A stretch of 9,047 bases of DNA from CAZGOM01 sp964542875 (GTDB lineage: Bacteria > Planctomycetota > Phycisphaerae > Phycisphaerales > Phycisphaeraceae). The DNA is taken from NCBI GenBank assembly GCA_964542875.1, contig CAZIWA010000177.1, forward strand, positions 1 to 9,047. The letters are read 5' to 3'. The notes under the pieces are model-generated. The model saw only the letters and a list, made by a program, of their open reading frames with translations, was not told the DNA's origin and searched no databases. Below are positions 1 to 6,243 of the stretch, piece by piece (the first letter of the stretch is position 1; each line of letters opens with the position of its first letter). The translations under genes were made by a program, and so were the position numbers.

Positions 1-4
1 AAGT

Positions 5-43
5 GTTACCCATGTATCCGAACACCTGTTACCTATGTGTCCG
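5..43. repeat. Two direct repeats, probable end of an insertion sequence
   Basis: Bases 5-20 (GTTACCCATGTATCCG) and 28-43 (GTTACCTATGTGTCCG) match at 14 of 16 positions with a 23-bp period. The first copy is also flanked by a short inverted pair, GTGTT (3-7) and AACAC (21-25). From memory, repeats of the form GTTACCyATGTnTCCG occur near the ends of insertion sequences that encode integrase-type DDE transposases (IS481-like and relatives), where they probably serve as transposase binding sites. No transposase is visible, so this would be the edge of an element extending left of the window, or a remnant. The exact element end cannot be placed. Confidence 0.45.
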
Positions 44-101
44 GTCCATACACTTGGGGCCATGCTGTGCCACCGGGGTGGAAGATGTGGGGTGGCGGTG
101 A

Positions 102-132
102 TTGAGCAAGGAATTTAGGGGTGGCCTATAAT
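102..132 (+). promoter_or_regulatory. Candidate sigma-70-type promoter for the kinase-like gene
   Basis: A perfect TATAAT lies at 127-132, preceded by TTGAGC at 102-107 (4 of 6 matches to TTGACA) with a somewhat long 19-bp spacer. Transcription would start near 139-140, leaving a leader of about 25 bases that holds GGAG (152-155) nine bases before the ATG at 165. It is the best consensus promoter in the window. It lies just inside the chromosome from the putative insertion-sequence end. Confidence 0.5.
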
Positions 133-164
133 CGGCGACATAAACGCTTATGGAGCATTGAGCT

Positions 165-1277
165 ATGCGCGCGATCATGACCGGCCAGATTGGGATGGAA
201 AAAAAGAGCTACCTGAACCGGGTGTCCAAGGTCGCAGGCGAGAAGGGGGACAAGCTTGATGTCTATCACGTGGGTGACCAGATGTACCGGGAAGCGCGCG
301 ATGTGAAGCCGGGGCGGATTCTGGATCTGCCGCTGTCGCGGCTGACGGCGCTGCGGCGCGCGGTGTTCAAGGATGTGATCAACGATTCGGCGGGTAAAGA
401 CAACATTCTGGTCAACACGCACGCCACGTTCCGGTGGCGCCATGGGCTTTTCAGCGCGTTTGATTTTGATCAACTGCTGCATCTGGACCCGCAGATGCTG
501 ATTTGCCTGGTGGACAATATCGAGATGGTGCATCACCGGCTGCACCGGGAGCACACATCCGACGCAACGCTCAAAGACCTGATGGTGTGGCGCGAAGAAG
601 AGATCATGGCGACGGAACTGATGGCGCAGGCGCTGATGGTGCCAAACCGGTTTTACGTGGTTTCCCGGGGGCGGCACCAGGACACGGCGGAGACGTGCTA
701 CCGGCTGATCTGCAAGCCGCAGATGAAGAAGGTTTATCCCTCGTTCCCGATGAGCCATGTGGTGGATATGCCCGAGGTGCTGGCGGAAATCGACCAATTC
801 CGGGCGGTGCTGGCGAAGTATTTCATTACGTTTGACCCGGGCGATGTGGATGAAAAACTGCTGCTGGATTCGGCGATCCTCGCGGCGCGCGAAGGCCGGG
901 ACTTTGTGGAAGTGAAGCCCGGGTCGTTCTCCGGCGGACAAGAGCTTGTGCGCGTGCCGGTGCGGCAGATCCTGGATATCGCAGGAGACATCGACGGACA
1001 GATCTACATGCGCGACTTCCGGTTGATTGATCAATCGGACATGATCGTTTCGCTGGTGCCGGAGCTGCCGGGCGGTGTGCCGGGGCTCTCCTCAGGCGTT
1101 GAACGGGAACTGCAGCACGCGTTTGAACACTCCAAGGAAGTGTACGTGGTGTGGAAGCCCAAGAAGAACCCGAGTCCGTTCATCACCGAGACCTGCACGA
1201 AGTGGTTCCGGTCGGTGAATGAAGCGCTGGAGTATTTTGAGAGCAAGGGGATGTTTCAGAACGATTCGTTGTTTTGA
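165..1277 (+). CDS. Adenylate-kinase-like P-loop protein fused to a nucleoside-deoxyribosyltransferase-like domain
   Basis: A 370-residue protein in two parts. The N-terminal part (about 1-185) resembles archaeal-type adenylate kinase: a P-loop at residues 7-15, a strand ending in NTHAT (84-88) followed by a short HG turn as in the DTHAT...HGYLPG region of AdkA, and an Arg/His-rich LID-like helix around 120-145. The Walker A is degenerate: GQIGMEKKS has Glu12 and Lys14 where GxGK[ST] expects Gly and Ser/Thr, though Lys13 remains. The C-terminal part (about 225-340) has an RDFRLIDQSDMIVSLVPE strand (283-300), then SSGVEREL (309-316) and a KEVYVVW strand, the layout of the nucleoside 2-deoxyribosyltransferase fold. 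This suggests a nucleotide-binding or nucleotide-processing enzyme, probably cytoplasmic. The substrate is unknown and catalytic competence as a kinase is doubtful. The ATG at 165 is preceded by GGAG, and the P-loop begins right after it, so little can be missing from the N-terminus. Confidence 0.75.
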   Translation: MRAIMTGQIGMEKKSYLNRVSKVAGEKGDKLDVYHVGDQMYREARDVKPGRILDLPLSRLTALRRAVFKDVINDSAGKDNILVNTHATFRWRHGLFSAFDFDQLLHLDPQMLICLVDNIEMVHHRLHREHTSDATLKDLMVWREEEIMATELMAQALMVPNRFYVVSRGRHQDTAETCYRLICKPQMKKVYPSFPMSHVVDMPEVLAEIDQFRAVLAKYFITFDPGDVDEKLLLDSAILAAREGRDFVEVKPGSFSGGQELVRVPVRQILDIAGDIDGQIYMRDFRLIDQSDMIVSLVPELPGGVPGLSSGVERELQHAFEHSKEVYVVWKPKKNPSPFITETCTKWFRSVNEALEYFESKGMFQNDSLF

Positions 1278-1282
1278 GGATA

Positions 1283-1311
1283 GGGGCTGGGGTCTAGGGT
1301 CTGGGGTCTGG
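1283..1311 (+). repeat. G-rich GGGTCT spacer repeat with quadruplex potential
   Basis: Directly after the stop codon of the kinase-like gene, G tracts at 1283-1286, 1289-1292, 1297-1299 and 1303-1306 are separated by CT, TCTA and TCT. The GGGTCT core repeats roughly every 6-7 bases. Four tracts of at least three G with loops of 2-4 bases satisfy the usual intramolecular G-quadruplex pattern. The stretch lies between converging genes, where it could slow polymerase or take part in transcription termination, but no conventional hairpin terminator is visible in 1278-1425. Confidence 0.6.
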
Positions 1312-1410
1312 TCAGAAGTGGAGATGGGTGATGAAGCGGCCATGCAGGGCGGTGGTTTTCCGCGACCATTGAGGTTGCAGAAAAGTAGGAGTTTTCGAAG
1401 AAAGCTTTTG

Positions 1411-1450
1411 TTTGCCTTGTCCCTTTTACCTTGCGCCCTTTGCCCTTCTT
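1411..1450 (-). repeat. A/G-rich low-complexity repeat overlapping the regulator's 3' end
   Basis: Read on the minus strand this is a run of AAGGG/CAAAGGG/CAAGG-type blocks that begins inside the last codons of the AraC gene and continues past its stop. It encodes the basic tail RRAKGAR. The composition differs from the preceding coding sequence, suggesting that a simple spacer repeat supplied the terminal codons and stop. Confidence 0.4.
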
Positions 1451-2277
1451 AAGGACTGCGGGCTTTTGCCGGTGAGTTGTTTGAAGACGCGGTGGAATTG
1501 CGGGTAGCTGCCGAAACCGGCGGCGAGTGCGGTCTGGAGGAGGTTTTGGGGCTGGCTGGCCGGGCCGGATGGGACGGCGGTGTGCCAGAGCTTGTAGAAG
1601 AGCTCCAGCCGGTGGGTGTTGCGGAATGTGGTGAGGCTCATGCCGGTGTCGCGCTTGAAGAGGCGGCTGAGGGTACCGACGGCGACGCCCGAATGGTCCG
1701 CGAGGGCTTGAATCTTGAGTGGGGTTTGAGATTCCAACACTTGCTGGATGCACTTTTTGACGCTGGGGTGAAGGGTGTGGCGGTCGGGTGCGGCGTGGGC
1801 GTTTTGGTAGGCGTGCCAGCATTCGGCCAGGACGAGGCCCAGTGCGGCGTTCATGGGTGTGAGGGCGGGACCGCCTGCGCGGGTGTACCAGGCGCAGAGG
1901 GTGCCGATGCGGGCGGAAGGCTCGGGGTCGATGCGCTTGGCGAGGACGTGGCCGGGATCGAGGCTTTTGAGGGTGGCGTGATCGGGGGCTTTGGCGATGC
2001 GGTTGACGAGGCGGGGGTTGAAGACGCCGATCCACATCTGGAAGTCCGGCGATTGATCGACAAGGAGATGGAGCTGGTCGGGGAAGAGCCAGATGAGCAG
2101 GCCGGGCGTGAGGATGATTTTGTCGCCCTGGATGAGGTAGGCGGCGGTGCCACGGGTGACGAGGTTGAACTCCAGCTCGCGGTGGGTGTGGGGTTTGAGG
2201 ACGCCGGTGCTCAGGGCCCGGGCGTAGTGCCAGAGGGCGCCGTCGGTGGATTTGGGGAGGCCCAGGCGTTCGCGCAT
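1426..2277 (-). CDS. AraC-family transcriptional regulator
   Basis: A 283-residue regulator with the standard two-part AraC architecture. The N-terminal cupin-like ligand-binding half carries HTHRELE (residues 30-36) and a GDKIILTPG turn (51-59), matching the HxHxxxE start of AraC arabinose-binding-type domains. The C-terminal half has both helix-turn-helix units: LADHSGVAVGTLSRLFK (192-208) and LLQTALAAGFGSYPQFHRVFK (from about 246), closing with TGKSPQSLRR, the family signature. It should bind a small ligand, probably a sugar, and activate or repress nearby genes. It is divergent from the YetA-like enzyme, its likeliest target. The frame is open to an ATG at 2316, but that adds a Gly/Pro-rich 13-residue extension, so I prefer 2277. 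Neither start has a Shine-Dalgarno. TAA at 1426-1428 lies within an A/G-rich repeat. Confidence 0.88.
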   Translation of the reverse strand: MRERLGLPKSTDGALWHYARALSTGVLKPHTHRELEFNLVTRGTAAYLIQGDKIILTPGLLIWLFPDQLHLLVDQSPDFQMWIGVFNPRLVNRIAKAPDHATLKSLDPGHVLAKRIDPEPSARIGTLCAWYTRAGGPALTPMNAALGLVLAECWHAYQNAHAAPDRHTLHPSVKKCIQQVLESQTPLKIQALADHSGVAVGTLSRLFKRDTGMSLTTFRNTHRLELFYKLWHTAVPSGPASQPQNLLQTALAAGFGSYPQFHRVFKQLTGKSPQSLRRAKGAR

Positions 2278-2430
2278 GGGGGCATTGTAAGGAGGTCCCG
2301 GGCCCAGAGTCCGCATCGGGTGTCAAGAGTTGGGGGCGGTTTTCAGATATGCGTCGGGATGCGGCTGGCAGGGGGGGGTGGGTTGGGGTAGTGTGGTTTG
2401 GAGCAACTTGTTCTTTAAGCGGGATGTCTC
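2278..2430. promoter_or_regulatory. Divergent intergenic control region between regulator and YetA-like enzyme
   Basis: This 153-bp region must hold promoters for both divergent genes. On the minus strand TACAAT (complement of 2283-2288) sits six bases before the preferred regulator start, placing transcription initiation at or next to the ATG and hinting at a leaderless message. ATGCG occurs twice, at 2349-2353 and 2359-2363, one helical turn apart, a spacing compatible with regulator half-sites but too short to be convincing. The + strand G tracts at 2371-2388 are described separately. No strong -35/-10 pair is visible for the + strand gene. Confidence 0.45.
2371..2388 (+). promoter_or_regulatory. 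Candidate G-quadruplex upstream of the YetA-like gene
   Basis: A run of eight G (2371-2378), then GGG (2380-2382) and GGGG (2385-2388), separated by T and TT. Splitting the first run gives four tracts of at least three G with very short loops, a strong quadruplex pattern. It lies about 42 bases upstream of the enzyme's start codon on the non-template strand, within the region where the promoter or leader should be. Confidence 0.5.
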
Positions 2431-4605
2431 ATGACAAGCGTAAAGAGTGCGGCGGTGGCGGCTTTTGAGGTGCAGGCGAATCAGACGTATTTGGATTTTG
2501 AAGGGCCGCAGGCGTATGAAGGGGTGCCGGTGCGGCTGAGCGTGCCGCTGGGGCAAGGTGTATGCCGGGGGGATGAAACGCTGGTGGTGAAGGATGCGCA
2601 TGGCGCACTGGTGCCCGCGGCGGTGAAGGCGTTTGTGCGCTGGCCCGATAGCTCAGTGAGGCTGTGGGAGGTTTGGCTGGGGGTGAACCTCAAGCGGGGG
2701 GGGAAGGCGCGTTTTACAGCCCATGTAGCGGATGCGCCAGGGCCGACCCTGGAGGCGGGGGCGCGGTTTGGCCCCACACAGTGCGTGGTGAGCCTGACGC
2801 TGGCCGATGGGCGGGTGCTTAAAGCGCAGGTGGGATTGCGCAGGGGGGATGAAAAGACGGTTTACCAGAGCAGGGAGTATCCATTTGTGCTGACGGAGTC
2901 CTTAAGCACGCCGGCTATGTTTGAAGGGACGGTGGTTCAAAAGAACTGGGGGTGGTACGCGGGAACGGAGTGGGAAGTGCGGGTGACGAACCTGCATGGG
3001 AACGATGATGCAACCGGGGTGAAAAGCGTGAAACTGGCGTTTGAACTGCCGTCAGGCCCCAAGGCGGGCGGCAGCGTGAAATACCTGGTGCGGCAGACCT
3101 CGGCGACGGCTTGGGGACACCCGCGCCTGAATGAGCGGGAGAATGTGATCGACATCAAAGCCCGTGGGTATGTGCACGCGCCCGTGGCGGAGCAACTGGG
3201 TGAGGATGAGAGCCGGTATCCCGAGTATGAACGGGGCGGGTATGTATTGGCGCTTTCGGCATGGACGGCGGTCAAAGGCGGCGAGAAGACATGGGTGCTG
3301 GTGATGCCCGAAGCGGTGGAACGGATGCCCAAAGGGTGGCGGATCGATGGGGCCAACGTGACGGTGGACCTTCATCCGGAGGATTCACCTGTGCTGCAAT
3401 GGCGGCAGGGGATGACGCTGTATCAGCGGCTGGCGCTGCTGGCGCTTCCGGCAGAGGCGGACAATGCGCGCATCGAAAGCGAGGCGCAGGCGTGGCTGCG
3501 GCCCGCGGTGGTGAAGGTGGAATCGGATGTGTACCGGAGGGCCGGATGGCGGATTCCGTTTGCGTATGAACCGGCGAAGTATCCGCGCACGGAGTTCAAG
3601 TACCGGGACTCGTTTAATTTCGGGTGGAATTACGGCACGTTTGATTACGGGGACCAGATCGCCGGAACCAAGGGGGGCGGCGCGGTGACGCCCGGAAGCA
3701 AGGGCGTATCGCGGAACCTGGAGTATGACTTTCCCGCAGTGGCGGCCAAGGACTACGCGCGGACGGGGGTGTATCACATGTACCGGATGTGCCAGGATTC
3801 GGCGCGGCACATGATGTACACGGACTTTGTGGCAAGGTCGACGGACCCGTGGAAGCAGGGGGGCATTGTGCATCACAGCCCGGAGCACACGTCCGGGTCG
3901 GCGTATCCCAGCCACATGTGGGCGGAAGGGCTGACGCTGTATTACCAGTTGAGCGGGGATACGTATTGCCGGAGCGTGTTTGAGCGGATCGGGGATTTTT
4001 ATCTCAAGTACATCCACGAACGGTTTTCAACGGTGCAAAGCACGGCGCGGGAGGTGGGGTGGCTGCTGATCGCCCTGGCGGCAGTGTATGACATCACGCG
4101 GGAGGCGCGGTATCTGGAGGGCATCAAGCGTGTGGTGGACTTTAATCTCAACCAGGGGTGGGAGAAGTTTTTCCCGACAGATGCGTGCTTCACGATCGGG
4201 GTGGCGATCATCGGGCTGGAGCGGTCAAGGCACTTCCACCGGAATGATGAAACACGCAGGTTCATCCTGCAATTGCTGGACTGGATGATGAAAGACCGGA
4301 GCGATGGGATCGGGCTTTTTGAGTATTGGCGAGACCCGGAGAAGGGGGCGATTCCGTACATCCAGACGCACTTCCCCGAGGCGCTTAACATCGGGTACGA
4401 AATTTCCGGCGATGAGAAGTACCTCAAGGCAGCGTGGCGCAATTACATGATGCATCTGGATGGGGCGCTGCTGACCGTGGAGAATCGGGCGAGAGAGCCT
4501 GAGTGCGGGTACGCCGCAGGGAACTACATTTCGTGGATGGGGTGCCTGGCTTCGTTTGCAAAGAAGGGCTGGCTGGGGAAGGTGCAGTATCCTGAGCCTT
4601 GGTGA
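2431..4605 (+). CDS. YetA/exo-rhamnogalacturonan-lyase-like (PL26-type architecture) polysaccharide enzyme
   Basis: A 724-residue protein with the three-part layout of the PcRGLX/YetA family. The N-terminal RIFT-barrel (about 28-100) shows PVRLSVPLGQG, an alternating strand VVKDAHG, and WPDSSVRLWEVW (71-82), the typical 'WpDGSvrW' signature. A beta-sandwich fills about 105-340. A helical alpha/alpha-toroid occupies about 435-710, with the conserved-looking HHSPEHTSG (481-489) and SHMWAEGLTLYYQLSGD (494-510) that probably line the active site. Family members attack rhamnogalacturonan or related uronic-acid glycans; the exact substrate and lyase versus hydrolase chemistry cannot be read here. 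There is no signal peptide or membrane anchor at the N-terminus, so it probably acts on imported oligosaccharides in the cytoplasm. GGGA at 2421-2424 precedes the ATG by six bases. A G8 tract (2696-2703) lies within codons 89-91. It is divergent from the AraC regulator. Confidence 0.72.
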   Translation: MTSVKSAAVAAFEVQANQTYLDFEGPQAYEGVPVRLSVPLGQGVCRGDETLVVKDAHGALVPAAVKAFVRWPDSSVRLWEVWLGVNLKRGGKARFTAHVADAPGPTLEAGARFGPTQCVVSLTLADGRVLKAQVGLRRGDEKTVYQSREYPFVLTESLSTPAMFEGTVVQKNWGWYAGTEWEVRVTNLHGNDDATGVKSVKLAFELPSGPKAGGSVKYLVRQTSATAWGHPRLNERENVIDIKARGYVHAPVAEQLGEDESRYPEYERGGYVLALSAWTAVKGGEKTWVLVMPEAVERMPKGWRIDGANVTVDLHPEDSPVLQWRQGMTLYQRLALLALPAEADNARIESEAQAWLRPAVVKVESDVYRRAGWRIPFAYEPAKYPRTEFKYRDSFNFGWNYGTFDYGDQIAGTKGGGAVTPGSKGVSRNLEYDFPAVAAKDYARTGVYHMYRMCQDSARHMMYTDFVARSTDPWKQGGIVHHSPEHTSGSAYPSHMWAEGLTLYYQLSGDTYCRSVFERIGDFYLKYIHERFSTVQSTAREVGWLLIALAAVYDITREARYLEGIKRVVDFNLNQGWEKFFPTDACFTIGVAIIGLERSRHFHRNDETRRFILQLLDWMMKDRSDGIGLFEYWRDPEKGAIPYIQTHFPEALNIGYEISGDEKYLKAAWRNYMMHLDGALLTVENRAREPECGYAAGNYISWMGCLASFAKKGWLGKVQYPEPW

Positions 4606-4772
4606 TGGGGAGAGAACAGCATTTTTTGACTGGGATTGTGAGGATTGAGGATGATTAAGCGGATTTGGAGGAAGCGTTGGGGAATAGCGCGGTGACGCTG
4701 GAGGGACTGTGTGTGCCGTAGCGGAGGGGGTTGTACACTAGGCGGACCAATCCTTTTTGTCAGGAGACAGCC
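4606..4772 (+). promoter_or_regulatory. Intergenic region with candidate -10 for the three-gene operon
   Basis: The 167 bases between the YetA-like gene and the next gene hold TACACT at 4734-4739, a plausible -10 element that would give a leader of roughly 27 bases. No good -35 lies 16-19 bases upstream, so the promoter is weak or uses an activator. No stem-loop terminator is evident after 4605. Nothing else is recognised here. Confidence 0.35.
4762..4766 (+). promoter_or_regulatory. Ribosome binding site that fixes the start at 4773
   Basis: AGGAG sits six bases before the ATG at 4773, the ideal spacing. It decides against the upstream in-frame ATG at 4731, which overlaps the candidate -10 and would add 14 unrelated-looking residues. 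Confidence 0.75.
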
Positions 4773-5426
4773 ATGGCCAAGGGTGATCCGCTTAGCAGTT
4801 CTCAGCAGAAGATCGTCAATCGGTATTACGACAATATCGACACCATTGCGCTTCAACGGGTGCAGGAGCTGGTGGGGGAAATCTATCTGGTGGAGCCGGG
4901 GGCCAAGAAGGAAAAGCTTTGGCGGTCCGTGGAATCGCACTTGAAGAAACTGCATGTGCCGGCGCCTCAACTTGAACGGGTGATGGATGAGCAGGATGTG
5001 AAGCTGCTTGCGCAACTGGTGAGCGCGCTGACGGGGACCAAGCCGGGAGCCTCGGCGGCGGGGTCCGTGAAGGCGGCGATCGGGCCGGGGCCGGTGAAGC
5101 CTGCGGCGCCGGTTACGCCTGCGCCTGTTGCCACGCCTGTTGTATCCGCAGCGACGGCACCCGCCGCGGCAGCCACGCCGGGTGCGGCGTTTACGGAAGA
5201 GGATTTGAAGATGGCGATGAAGGCGTTTAAGAAGCGTTTGAAGCTGACGAAGCTGGATGAGGAATCCAAGCTGGGGCGCAATCCGCTGTCGACGGGGAAG
5301 GGGTCGGGGATTTTTGCGATTTCGCCGCCTCGGGATTATTCGATTGCGGTGTGGGAGGAGTTGGTGAAGCGTGGGCGGCTTAAGCCGGCGGGGAAGGGCT
5401 TTTATCAATTGGTGGGCGGTGAGTGA
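4773..5426 (+). CDS. Conserved-type hypothetical protein with Pro/Ala linker and small C-terminal domain
   Basis: A 217-residue protein of unknown function. Residues 1-88 are helical and charged, beginning with PLSSSQQKIVNRYY (6-19). A low-complexity linker of Ala, Pro, Val and Thr spans about 89-139. A compact basic C-terminal domain (140-217) contains LKLTKLDEESKLGRNPLSTG (157-176) and then WEELVKRGRLKPAGKGFYQLV, whose helix followed by GRLKPxGxGFY hairpin looks like the recognition half of a winged helix. I recall similar proteins as planctomycete orphans but know no function. It has no signal peptide, so it is probably cytoplasmic. It might bind nucleic acid, an inference from the basic, winged-helix-like tail only. 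It is the first gene of an operon, and its stop overlaps the GTG of the hydrolase. Confidence 0.78.
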   Translation: MAKGDPLSSSQQKIVNRYYDNIDTIALQRVQELVGEIYLVEPGAKKEKLWRSVESHLKKLHVPAPQLERVMDEQDVKLLAQLVSALTGTKPGASAAGSVKAAIGPGPVKPAAPVTPAPVATPVVSAATAPAAAATPGAAFTEEDLKMAMKAFKKRLKLTKLDEESKLGRNPLSTGKGSGIFAISPPRDYSIAVWEELVKRGRLKPAGKGFYQLVGGE

Positions 5427-6241
5427 GCAGCGACATGACATTGATGAAAAACTATGAGGATGTGGTTTATGCGACGTACCCCGGCGGCCGGACGATGCGG
5501 CTGAATCTGTATGTGCCCGAAGGACTGCGGGGACGGGTGCCGGTGCTGATCTGGGCGCATGGCGGGGGTTGGCGGGAGGTGATTCGCACACCTGCGCCCG
5601 CATGGCTGGTGATGCCGACGGCAGCGGTGGCGGTGATCGACTATCGCGGGCGGCACGAAGTGCCTGCGCCAGCCAGCCAGCATGACTGCAAGGCGGCGGT
5701 GCGGTACCTGAGGGCCAATGCGGATCGATACGGGCTGGACCCGGATCGGTTTGCGTTCATGGGGTCTTCCGCGGGGGGGCACCTGGCGGCTTTGCTGGGG
5801 GTGTCCGCGGGCGTGGCCGAACTGGAAGGGGATGGGGGCAACCCGGGGGTGTCCAGCGCGGTGCAGGCGGTGTGTGACTTTTGCGGGCCCAGCGATTTGA
5901 TGCGCATGGCACAGCCGGAGTACCGGCACCAGTTCGCAAGGCTGTATGAGGTGACGGAGAGCTATCTGGGCGGGCCGGTGCATGAGCGCAGGGAGCTTGG
6001 GGAGCTTATGAGCCCGTTGATGCATGTATCGGGGAAATGCCCGCCTGTGCTGATACAGCATGTGAAGGGCGACCGGGTGGTGCCGGTGATCGAGAGCGAA
6101 GAGTTTTATGCGAAGCTCTACAGCGCGGGGGTGGATGTGACGCTGGAGGTGATTCCCGGGGATACGCATGGGTGGGACAACTCCCAAACCGCTGCGCCGG
6201 TGAGGAGCTTTTTGAACCGCGTGCTAGGGCTGGGGCGCTAA
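5423..6241 (+). CDS. Alpha/beta-hydrolase, BD-FAE/HSL-like esterase
   Basis: A 272-residue serine hydrolase of the carboxylesterase type related to BD-FAE and hormone-sensitive-lipase families. HGGGW (46-50) forms the oxyanion-hole strand. GSSAGG (114-119) is the nucleophile elbow with Ser116. Asp217 in KGDRVVP and His249 in GDTHGW complete a full catalytic triad. The block HDCKAAVRYLRANADRYGLD (87-106) is typical of the family. It probably hydrolyses short-chain or carbohydrate-linked esters. No signal peptide is seen, which suggests a cytoplasmic site. Translation probably starts at GTG 5423, sharing GTGA with the preceding stop and implying translational coupling. ATG at 5435 is the alternative and would remove only four residues. 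The membrane-protein gene starts two bases after its stop. Confidence 0.88.
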   Translation: MSSDMTLMKNYEDVVYATYPGGRTMRLNLYVPEGLRGRVPVLIWAHGGGWREVIRTPAPAWLVMPTAAVAVIDYRGRHEVPAPASQHDCKAAVRYLRANADRYGLDPDRFAFMGSSAGGHLAALLGVSAGVAELEGDGGNPGVSSAVQAVCDFCGPSDLMRMAQPEYRHQFARLYEVTESYLGGPVHERRELGELMSPLMHVSGKCPPVLIQHVKGDRVVPVIESEEFYAKLYSAGVDVTLEVIPGDTHGWDNSQTAAPVRSFLNRVLGLGR

Positions 6242-6243
6242 CC

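Noticed and set aside
126..1034. 302-codon minus-strand open frame opposite the kinase-like gene
   Set aside because: Its product is dominated by Arg, His and Pro with no domain, as expected for the complement of a GC-rich gene. The + strand gene has recognisable motifs across the same span.
165..1277. Kinase/deoxyribosyltransferase-like protein as part of an anti-phage system
   Set aside because: Nucleotide-degrading folds occur in defence proteins, but no effector, sensor partner, or restriction or toxin gene is adjacent, so a defence role would be speculation.
1477..2391. 304-codon + strand open frame opposite the AraC gene
   Set aside because: Very rich in Gly, Ala, Val and Glu without a motif. 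It is the mirror of an unmistakable AraC reading frame.
3385..4017. 210-codon minus-strand open frame inside the YetA-like gene
   Set aside because: Low-complexity basic product, fully covered by the toroid-coding sequence on the other strand.
4651..4695. 14-codon basic mini-ORF with an upstream GAGG in the 4606-4772 spacer
   Set aside because: Too short to support. The tryptophan/arginine-rich peptide has no known counterpart, and the GAGG may be chance in G-rich sequence.
4524..5603. 359-codon minus-strand open frame across the operon start
   Set aside because: The Arg/His/Pro/Leu-rich product crosses two real genes and a promoter region, and has no family resemblance.
6037..6243. Upstream extension of the membrane-protein frame
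   Set aside because: It lies entirely inside the hydrolase gene, which encodes the catalytic Asp and His there. The hydrophobic membrane protein begins only after the GTG at 6244.
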